Shown here piece by piece: positions 1-6,740 of a stretch of 8,159 bases of DNA. How positions within the stretch are numbered: the stretch's first letter is position 1; every line of letters begins with the position of its first letter. Under the pieces are notes generated by a model. It searched no databases, was not told where the DNA came from, and was given only the letters and a program-made list of their open reading frames with translations. The translations under genes and the position numbers were made by a program. The stretch is taken from assembly GCA_013812005.1 (NCBI GenBank), contig JACCUE010000264.1:1-8159 (forward strand), written 5' to 3'. Source of the DNA: Thermoleophilaceae bacterium. Lineage in GTDB: Bacteria; Actinomycetota; Thermoleophilia; Solirubrobacterales; Thermoleophilaceae.

Positions 1-2466
<2,466 letters not shown>

Positions 2467-2486
2467 CCCGACGCCGGCCAAGGCCG

Positions 2487-2564
2487 TCGGGAGGAGCGCA
2501 GCCGGAACGTTGCCGGAGGAGCGCAGGCCGATCGCCTCGGGAGGAGCGCAGCCGGAACGTCGTT
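2487..2564. repeat. Three direct repeats at 25-bp period downstream of gyrA
   Basis: GGAGGAGCGCAG occurs at 2490, 2515 and 2540, exactly 25 bp apart. The first and third units are longer: 24 bp are identical between 2487-2510 and 2537-2560 (ending AGCCGGAACGT). The middle unit keeps only the 12-bp core. No spacer-repeat pattern like a CRISPR is present. It lies in the non-coding stretch after the gyrA stop. It may be part of a dispersed intergenic repeat family; only a genome search can tell. Confidence 0.85.
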
Positions 2565-2569
2565 CCGGC
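2551..2569. terminator. Perfect hairpin after gyrA, possible non-canonical terminator
   Basis: GCCGGAAC, loop GTC, GTTCCGGC: an 8-bp perfect stem with a 3-nt loop, 85 nt past the gyrA stop. There is no U-tract, so it is not a canonical intrinsic terminator, though actinobacterial terminators often lack one. It may equally be an internal palindrome of the repeat family, since one arm belongs to the third 25-bp repeat unit. Confidence 0.35.
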
Positions 2570-2606
2570 GAGCACCGCACCGGAGACTCTCGGCCGAGCA
2601 CCGCAC
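2570..2606. repeat. Direct repeat GAGCACCGCAC, two copies
   Basis: GAGCACCGCAC is found at 2570-2580 and 2596-2606, 26 bp apart, close to the 25-bp period of the repeats just before it. Between them lies the 9-bp palindrome GAGACTCTC (2583-2591). These copies overlap the start of the 16-bp tandem repeat that follows, so the whole of 2487-2635 is one repeat mosaic. Confidence 0.75.
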
Positions 2607-2635
2607 GGATGAATCTCCGCACGGATGAATCTCCG
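2601..2635. repeat. Tandem 16-bp repeat, two perfect copies
   Basis: CGCACGGATGAATCTC is repeated head to tail at 2602-2617 and 2618-2633, with the period holding one base before and two bases after. It forms the right edge of the repeat mosaic. No ORF with credible protein character runs through it; reading frames here are built from the repeats themselves. Confidence 0.85.
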
Positions 2636-2660
2636 GACCGACCTTCCCATATGTCAGAAT
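2632..2660 (+). promoter_or_regulatory. Weak candidate promoter for the short + strand transcript
   Basis: An extended -10-like element, TG-T-CAGAAT, sits at 2652-2660 in a locally AT-rich patch, with only a poor -35 (TCCGGA, 2632-2637) at 17-bp spacing. Transcription would begin near 2667, leaving a short 5' leader before the ribosome-binding site. The alternative is readthrough from gyrA. If translation begins at the ATG at 2659 this promoter call would be wrong. Confidence 0.22.
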
Positions 2661-2673
2661 GGCCGGACCAGGG

Positions 2674-2687
2674 AAAGGAGGTGGTCC
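2674..2687 (+). promoter_or_regulatory. Exceptionally long Shine-Dalgarno sequence
   Basis: AAAGGAGGTGGTCC can pair with the conserved 16S rRNA 3' end (GGATCACCTCCTTT) over 14 consecutive positions, the only deviation being one G-U wobble. Ordinary sites pair over 4 to 7. The GGAGG core ends 10 nt before the TTG at 2692. A second related sequence, GGAGGTGTCC, lies inside the following ORF at 2718-2727. Confidence 0.6.
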
Positions 2688-2691
2688 TAAC

Positions 2692-2736
2692 TTGATTCAC
2701 AGACAATTCGGGACGCTGGAGGTGTCCGGCCGCTAG
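2692..2736 (+). CDS. Candidate 14-residue leader peptide, MIHRQFGTLEVSGR
   Basis: A TTG start follows the very strong Shine-Dalgarno and opens a 14-codon frame ending in TAG at 2734-2736. I do not recognise the peptide. It has no run of one amino acid, so a classical attenuation role is not obvious. The stop codon falls in the loop of the first hairpin of the structured region (2724-2742), so ribosomes at the stop would melt that stem. Two alternatives exist. The same frame is open from an ATG at 2659 (25 residues, without a Shine-Dalgarno of its own). An overlapping frame from ATG 2651 encodes MSEWPDQGKEVVLT and stops at 2693-2695, giving a TTGA overlap with the TTG start that would suit translational coupling. 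The case for translation rests only on the ribosome-binding site and must be tested by conservation. Confidence 0.4.
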   Translation: MIHRQFGTLEVSGR

Positions 2737-2864
2737 GCGGACCCGTTGGACCCGTCGAGCGGAGTCCAACCGCGACACCGTCGGGAGTGGTGGCCGGGTT
2801 TTGTCCCTTCGGCCCGGGCCGGGTGCCCGTGAAGCCACCCCGATCTGAGTCCAGCAACGCTGTA

Positions 2865-2899
2865 GCGGGGGGCGTCCTAAAGGGGCGCCCCCCGTCTTT
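2865..2899 (+). terminator. Intrinsic terminator
   Basis: GGGGGGCGTCC (2867-2877) pairs with 2883-2893 through 11 positions (one G-U), extendable outward by one C-G pair and one G-U; the loop is 5 nt (TAAAG). GTCTTT follows, a short U-rich tail on the + strand. It ends the small + strand transcript. The same stem lies about 40 nt past the stop codon of the convergent - strand gene and could also stop that transcript, although no T-run follows it on that side. Confidence 0.68.
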
Positions 2900-2932
2900 G
2901 TGGTGGGTCGCGGCGCGGGTGAAGGACCGGCG

Positions 2933-3313
2933 TCAGGGAGCCGGATCGTCGGCATTGGGCTCGTCGGCCCCTGCATCGGCCTTCGACGAGGAATCATCCT
3001 CGAGCGTGCCAACTCTGTCCTCGAGATCGGTCAGGGTGTCGGTCGCGTTCGTGGCGCCCCGCTTCGCGGCGGAGGCGTCCTTCTCGGCGCGGCCGAGGCG
3101 GCTCTCGAGCTTGGACACGTCGCCGGCGGGAGCCAGGTCCCCGACCCGTGTGTCCAGCGCATCAAGCCGGTCCTCCAGGCGCTCCTGCCGGCGCTGGAGT
3201 GACTCCGTCCGGTCTGCGGCGTCGCGGGCAGTCTTGCTCGCGTCATCGCCCGAGCTGTCGAACAGCGCGATGAGCGCGACGGCCGTGGCGGCAACGGCCC
3301 AGACGCCCGCCAC
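2933..3313 (-). CDS. Single-pass membrane protein with extracytoplasmic coiled coil, unknown function
   Basis: From the GTG at 3313 the product is 126 residues: a hydrophobic segment (about 2-18), then a highly charged helical region with heptad character (about 24-105, for example SLQRRQERLEDRLDALDTRV and KLESRLGRAEKDA) and an acidic Asp/Ala/Pro tail. I recognise no family. The start is doubtful. The frame stays open upstream to 3442 and encodes a Pro-rich segment and a basic patch (RTLRRW) directly before the membrane span, just as an inside-positive anchor should have, yet contains no ATG, GTG or TTG upstream of 3313. A GGGAG sits 4 nt before an ATC at 3421-3419, which would give 162 residues and a 14-nt overlap with the HNH gene. 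It is the last gene of the - strand cluster and probably cotranscribed with the HNH gene. A scaffold or cell-envelope role is possible; none is shown. Confidence 0.72.
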   Translation of the reverse strand: MAGVWAVAATAVALIALFDSSGDDASKTARDAADRTESLQRRQERLEDRLDALDTRVGDLAPAGDVSKLESRLGRAEKDASAAKRGATNATDTLTDLEDRVGTLEDDSSSKADAGADEPNADDPAP

Positions 3314-3407
3314 GAGAATCCAGCGGCGGAGAGTGCGCAGGTCGGACTGGGTGGCCGTCGGCGCCGCCGGCTTCCTGTGCTCGGTGGGGCCCGGATTCTG
3401 CGACTCC

Positions 3408-3920
3408 TCAGGTGGCGAGATATTGCTCCCAGGCGCGGGGAATCACGGGCGCGGCGACGTGGATGAAGATCGTGGAGCTGGGAGCGCGGGGCACGTGACG
3501 CGGAACCATATTGGCCTGGCGTGGCAGGCGGTCGCCCTTGCGCCGGTTGCACGGGGCGCAGGAGGTGACGATGTTGTCCCAGCCCGAGCCGCCTCCCTTC
3601 GAGCGAGGGATCACATGATCCACCGTGAGGTTGCCGCGCTCCTTGCCGCAGTACTGACAGGTCCAGCGGTCGCGCGCGAAGACAGCTCGGCGCGTGATCT
3701 TGCGCCGGTGGGCGTCGCGGGGGATGCGCACGTAGGTCTTGAGGCGGATGACCACGGGCCGAGGGAGCGTCAGGCTCTCTGCGTGGAGAGCCCACTCACC
3801 GCGCTCGAGGATCTCAGCGCGGTCCTTGAGCACCAGAATCGCGGCGCGGCGCACTGTGCATACGTTGATGGGCTCATAGGAGGCGTTGAGCACCAGGACG
3901 CGGCCCCCCGGCGGGTGCAA
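3408..3920 (-). CDS. HNH endonuclease family protein
   Basis: The N-terminal VLVLNASYEPINVCTVRRA is the signature of a widespread, compact bacterial HNH protein family. The nuclease core, numbered from the TTG start at 3920 (170 residues), has Cys88-x2-Cys91, the catalytic DHVIPRSKGG (Asp101-His102), Asn116 and Cys121-x2-Cys124 followed by Asn125. This gives a complete zinc-supported beta-beta-alpha metal finger that would cut DNA with a divalent metal. The biological substrate of this family is not established. The TTG was chosen because it gives the usual family length and starts just before the conserved block; no good Shine-Dalgarno lies at normal distance (GAGAGG is 16 nt away). A GTG at 4055 would add 45 residues of low-complexity sequence and is nearly leaderless with respect to the candidate promoter. 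The stop overlaps the open frame of the next gene. It is not linked to any intron, intein or IscB-type protein. Confidence 0.88.
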   Translation of the reverse strand: MHPPGGRVLVLNASYEPINVCTVRRAAILVLKDRAEILERGEWALHAESLTLPRPVVIRLKTYVRIPRDAHRRKITRRAVFARDRWTCQYCGKERGNLTVDHVIPRSKGGGSGWDNIVTSCAPCNRRKGDRLPRQANMVPRHVPRAPSSTIFIHVAAPVIPRAWEQYLAT

Positions 3921-3936
3921 GGGGGGGTGGTGCCCG

Positions 3937-4045
3937 CCTCTCAGGGATTCCCCCGCACGGTGCCCGGACCGGCTCTCGGGCAGCGCGCGAATCGGCGCCG
4001 GCTCGATCTCACCAGCTCCGAGTACCGCTGGTAAAGCCTGAGAGC
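3937..4045 (-). promoter_or_regulatory. Candidate structured 5' leader of the HNH gene
   Basis: On the - strand, CTCTCAGG (4044-4037) is perfectly complementary to CCTGAGAG (3945-3938), an 8-bp helix closing about 90 nt. Inside it, ACCAGC (4032-4027) pairs with GCTGGT (4016-4011), and GCCCG pairs with CGGGC downstream. The 5' arm can alternatively pair as GCTCTC (4045-4040) with GAGAGC (3977-3972), so two folds exclude each other. The 3' arm contains GAGAGG, the only Shine-Dalgarno-like sequence before the start, so the long helix would hide it. This is inferred from complementarity only. The same bases are also an open frame joined to the HNH gene and could simply be coding. Confidence 0.3.
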
Positions 4046-4064
4046 TTGCCGCCACGGTGGCGCC

Positions 4065-4092
4065 AGTGTAGCGGTCGACCCGGCTCGGTCTA
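4065..4092 (-). promoter_or_regulatory. Candidate promoter for the HNH gene
   Basis: Read on the - strand, TAGACC (4092-4087) and TACACT (4070-4065) are spaced 16 bp apart; each matches four of six positions of the TTGACA/TATAAT consensus. The -35 includes the pheA stop codon. Transcription would start near 4058, just before the GTG at 4055 and about 140 nt before the preferred TTG start, defining the leader described separately. Confidence 0.38.
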
Positions 4093-4947
4093 GGTGGTTG
4101 GCGCGGTGGCCGCGGCAGGGTAGGAGCCCAGCACCCGCAGGCCCTGGACCCGCTCCGACAGCGCACTGAGCGCCCCCGCGACCCCGTCGTCGAGCACGTG
4201 CCCCTCGAGGTCGCAGAAGAACATGTAGTGCCCCAGGCCCTCGCGGCGCGGTCGCGACTCGATCTTCGTCAGATTGATGTCACGATCCGAGAACTCGCGC
4301 AGCACGGTCATGAGCGCGCCCGGGGACGAGTCGTTGAAGCCCCAGAAGACCACCGAGGTCTTGGTGGCGCCTTCGGGACGACCGTCCCGGCAGTCCGCAG
4401 GGGCCAGCCAGACGAAGCGAGTGAGGTTGTCGGGGTGGTCCTCCACGCGCTCCGTCAGCACCGTGCCGCCGTAGAGCTGCGCGGCCAGGCGCGAGCCGAG
4501 CGCGGCCCAGGGCTCGGGCGAGTCTCCCACCCTGCGCACCGCCTCCGCGGTCGACGTGGCGACGACCCGCTCGGCGCCCGGAAGGCTCTCCCGTAAGAAG
4601 CGGGCGCACTGCGCCGTGGCCTGGGGATGGGAGAGCACTCGCTCGATCGCTTCGAGCTCGAGTGGCCTGCCGGCGATCAGGTGGTGATGAATCGGATGCA
4701 CCACCTCGGCCGATATGCGCACGCGATCGGCTTCGCCCGCCAGTGCGTCGAGGGTGGCCCCGACCCCGCCCTCGAGCGAGTTCTCGATCGGCACCACCGC
4801 GCGGTCGGTCTCGGCGTTCTGCACCGCCATCACCGTCTCGTAGACGGTGGATCGCGGCTCTGGCTCCACACCCGCGGGAGCGGACGCCAGCAACGCCTCC
4901 TCCGTGTAGGTGCCGGCGGGTCCCAAGAACGCTACGCGGAGCGCCAC
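4090..4947 (-). CDS. pheA: Prephenate dehydratase
   Basis: It converts prephenate to phenylpyruvate, with loss of water and CO2, in phenylalanine biosynthesis in the cytoplasm. The 285-residue product has the usual monofunctional layout. The catalytic prephenate dehydratase domain (about 4-180) begins VAFLGPAGTYTEEA, contains VVPIENSLEGGV and ends with the NLTRF motif, whose Thr176-Arg177-Phe178 triad is essential for catalysis in the family. The C-terminal ACT domain (about 196-275) carries GALM (210-213) and ESRP (230-233), the residues that bind phenylalanine. Feedback inhibition by phenylalanine is therefore expected. There is no chorismate mutase domain, as is normal in actinobacteria. 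The start is GTG at 4947, six nt after the DUF4446 stop, so the two are almost certainly cotranscribed. Length and motifs are all normal. Confidence 0.97.
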   Translation of the reverse strand: MALRVAFLGPAGTYTEEALLASAPAGVEPEPRSTVYETVMAVQNAETDRAVVPIENSLEGGVGATLDALAGEADRVRISAEVVHPIHHHLIAGRPLELEAIERVLSHPQATAQCARFLRESLPGAERVVATSTAEAVRRVGDSPEPWAALGSRLAAQLYGGTVLTERVEDHPDNLTRFVWLAPADCRDGRPEGATKTSVVFWGFNDSSPGALMTVLREFSDRDINLTKIESRPRREGLGHYMFFCDLEGHVLDDGVAGALSALSERVQGLRVLGSYPAAATAPTT

Positions 4948-4953
4948 GCCGAC

Positions 4954-5475
4954 CTAGGCGCCGGCCGGACTCTGAGGCCGGCCGGCGAGCGCGGAGCTGA
5001 CAGCTTCCTCCTCCTCGGGCGAGAGCTCGTGCTCCGCGAGGCCATCCACCACCTGCTTGACGTATACCCGCGCGTTCTCGCGGTGCAGGATCGAAGAGAG
5101 CACCACACCCGAGCGGTGGGAATTGAGCAGCGCAATCGAGCTGGACTGCTGCCCTGACATCTCACCGTAGGCGTCGTAACGGATGACGGCCTGGTAGGCC
5201 ACCGCCCCGTCGATCCGCTCCTCGGCGGTGGCCATCCGGCGTCCTATCTGTGAGGACGACTCCTCCACCCAGTCGCGCAGCTCCAGGAAACCCTGCTCGA
5301 GCCGGGCAGCGTGGGCTACGAGGTCGCGCTCGCGGCCCTCGCCCATCACCATGCGCTGCGCGGCGCGAACCCTGCGCAGACGTAGGGCGACCACGATGAC
5401 GAGCACCAGCGAGATGAGTGCCACGCCGGCGGCGGCCACGGCCAGGATCCCTTCGGGCGAGGTGAGTCCGTCCAC
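4954..5475 (-). CDS. DUF4446 family membrane protein
   Basis: A short N-terminus, one hydrophobic helix (about residues 9-31) and a basic flank (RLRRVR) give an N-out, C-in single-pass topology. A helical stretch follows (about 45-90), then the family signature: AVIRYDAYGEMSGQQSSSIALL and GVVLSSILHRENARVYVK (about 96-140), ending in an acidic LSPEEEEAV segment. Family members have no assigned biochemical role. I place the start at GTG 5475 (173 residues) because it begins shortly before the membrane helix; a GTG at 5517 would add 14 residues including two Cys, and neither has a clear Shine-Dalgarno. It sits 6 nt before pheA and 57 nt (15 nt with the longer start) after the upstream gene. DUF4446 genes are, as I recall, often found near pheA or serS in actinobacteria. 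Confidence 0.88.
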   Translation of the reverse strand: MDGLTSPEGILAVAAAGVALISLVLVIVVALRLRRVRAAQRMVMGEGRERDLVAHAARLEQGFLELRDWVEESSSQIGRRMATAEERIDGAVAYQAVIRYDAYGEMSGQQSSSIALLNSHRSGVVLSSILHRENARVYVKQVVDGLAEHELSPEEEEAVSSALAGRPQSPAGA

Positions 5476-5532
5476 CGCCCGGAAGCTACCGCACCGCTCC
5501 GCGGGTCCGCACCCCACTTACGACCACGCGCG

Positions 5533-6561
5533 CTACTGGGTGAAGATGACCGAGTACTCGCCCACGTTGTTGTCCGTCTTCTCCTCGCCCGGTACGGCCT
5601 CGATCTCGACGGTCACGGGCACGTTCTGACCTGTCGGGGGCTGATCGGTGACGGGGACCTCGACCACTTTGGTCTCGCCGGCGGCGATCTCGTCAAGGGC
5701 CCCGTCGATGGTGACGGCGTCGCCGCCTTCGCCGATGGTCACGGCCACGTTCACGTCCGTCTCTGTGTTCTCGCCCTGGTTGGCCACCTCGACCTCGAAG
5801 CTGAGGTCCCCGCCGAGCGTGACCGAGGCCGGCGCGTCAGGCGCGAGGGCCTGACCCCCGAGCGCCACGCTTACGAGCCCGGTGCCATGGAGGCCGGGAG
5901 CCGCTTCCTCGTCGCCGGCGCCGCCGCCGCCGCCGACGCCCGCGATCCGGTCGGCCACCACGTCGGGCTGGAGCAGATCGAGATCCTGGAGGAAGATGCT
6001 GTCAGGCGGAGGGGCAAGCGACAGCTCCGCGGCTTCGAGCGCCTCCCTGAGCCTCGCCTGGGCGCGCGTCTGGTAGATCACGTCGCTGGTGGAGAGAAAG
6101 AGCATGGCGCGGGCGATCCTGTCGGTGCCCTGCGCCTGGTCTCCGGAGGCGGTGAGCACCGTGGGCAGCTCGGTCGCTATCGCTCGCACGCCGTCACGGC
6201 GAAACTCCAGCGTCTCCACGAGGTAGCCGTGTGCCGTGCTGACCTCGTCCGGGCGTTCGGTGGCCCTTGCCCGATCGACCAGCTGCTCGGCCTGCACGCC
6301 GAATGCGTTGAGCTGGTTGGTGATCTCCACCTCGCTCGCTCCCCCGGAGTCGGTGAGCAGCGCAAATAGGGCATCGCTCTGCTGATTCGACTCACCGACG
6401 AGAGCGCTCACCTCGCGCACGTAGTCCTCGAACGCCCCCTCCTTGCGGCTGTCCAGGCACCCCTTCAGCCCGAACAGCAGCAGGATGAACACGAGCAACC
6501 CTGCCCCCGCGGCCATGGAGCGACGTACCATGAGGGTCTGGCGGTCGGTCGTAGGTCCCAT
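5533..6561 (-). CDS. Membrane-anchored protein with C-terminal CARDB/Ig-like domain
   Basis: The product has 342 residues. An N-terminal basic segment (MVRRS) precedes a single membrane helix (about 16-33), followed by a long, mostly helical extracytoplasmic region (about 40-200) without a family I recognise, and a flexible GGGGG linker near 210. A beta-rich domain (about 245-342) has CARDB features: FEVEVANQGENTETDVNVAV, a middle segment with AGETKVVEVPV and the closing EKTDNN. CARDB domains are extracellular Ig-like folds linked to adhesion or protein contact. The Cys at 35 follows the membrane helix but has no lipobox (GLKGC), so a lipoprotein is unlikely. The start is ATG 6561; an internal ATG at 6531 is an alternative, and neither has a convincing Shine-Dalgarno. 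It is the first gene of the - strand operon leading to pheA and diverges from the kinase gene. Confidence 0.8.
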   Translation of the reverse strand: MGPTTDRQTLMVRRSMAAGAGLLVFILLLFGLKGCLDSRKEGAFEDYVREVSALVGESNQQSDALFALLTDSGGASEVEITNQLNAFGVQAEQLVDRARATERPDEVSTAHGYLVETLEFRRDGVRAIATELPTVLTASGDQAQGTDRIARAMLFLSTSDVIYQTRAQARLREALEAAELSLAPPPDSIFLQDLDLLQPDVVADRIAGVGGGGGAGDEEAAPGLHGTGLVSVALGGQALAPDAPASVTLGGDLSFEVEVANQGENTETDVNVAVTIGEGGDAVTIDGALDEIAAGETKVVEVPVTDQPPTGQNVPVTVEIEAVPGEEKTDNNVGEYSVIFTQ

Positions 6562-6740
6562 AGGAGGCCTACGGCGCCCAGGTCGGGCGCGGGCTGCTCG
6601 CTGATCCGGTTCGTCGAAGAAGGACAGAACTCGCTCCTAGTACAGGGTGGGAAGTATGACCGCTCCACCGGCCGTCGTGTCCGGGAGCTTCGCCGGACCC
6701 GGCAGGTAGACCTCCTGCTGAATCGAATTTCAGAACCTAG
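6562..6740. promoter_or_regulatory. Divergent intergenic region with a near-palindrome
   Basis: This stretch must hold the promoters for two divergent genes, yet I see no convincing -35/-10 pair on either strand. CTGAA (6718-6722) and TTCAG (6729-6733) form an inverted repeat with a 6-bp centre, in an AT-rich island ending 7 bp before the kinase ATG, a place suited to an operator. A smaller palindrome, AGGT-AG-ACCT, lies at 6704-6713. Confidence 0.3.

Larger units (their letters stand above)
2667..2899 (+). ncRNA. Candidate structured RNA of about 230 nt, orphan (no downstream gene)
   Basis: Successive hairpins can be read by eye. First, 2724-2728 with 2738-2742, extended by 2730-2731 with 2736-2737 (loop GCTA). 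Second, GTTGGAC 2745-2751 with GTCCAAC 2764-2770, extended by CCG/CGG to 10 bp with one bulged A. Third, GGTGGC 2789-2794 with GCCACC 2834-2839, enclosing CGGGC 2815-2819 with GCCCG 2825-2829. Fourth, CAGC 2852-2855 with GCTG 2859-2862. The last is the terminator stem. The third helix competes with an alternative stem, 2792-2798 with 2805-2807 and 2811-2814. Next comes a convergent - strand gene, so this is not the leader of a + strand gene. It matches no riboswitch, tmRNA, 6S, SRP or RNase P signature that I can recall. It could be a dual-function small RNA, a ribosome-binding RNA or a relic leader. Confidence 0.42.

Noticed and set aside
2487..2635. CRISPR array
   Set aside because: The repeat units abut or share sequence with no unique spacers of constant length, and no cas gene is present.
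2674..2690. 3' end of a 16S rRNA gene on the - strand
   Set aside because: The - strand reads GGACCACCTCCTTT, like the 16S tail, but the preceding sequence has nothing of 16S rRNA. It is the complement of a strong Shine-Dalgarno.
2781..2810. T-box antiterminator (AGTGGTGGCC resembling GGTGGNACCGCG)
   Set aside because: The essential ACCGCG part is absent, there is no specifier-loop region, and no aminoacyl-tRNA synthetase or amino-acid gene follows.
3937..3945. TPP riboswitch in the HNH leader (CTGAGA motif)
   Set aside because: Only the short CTGAGA is present; the ACCCUU and the GAACCUGAUC-type core are missing, and the downstream gene is not thiamine-related.
2787..4034. Long + strand open frame (415 codons)
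   Set aside because: It lies antisense to the HNH and coiled-coil genes and runs through the terminator. Its protein is Ser/Arg-rich low complexity in the first part and matches no family. Typical shadow frame in GC-rich DNA.
3408..4058. HEARO/OMEGA (IscB-type) RNA-guided system
   Set aside because: The HNH protein is only about 170 residues, without the RuvC or arginine-rich bridge parts of IscB; it belongs to the compact stand-alone HNH family.
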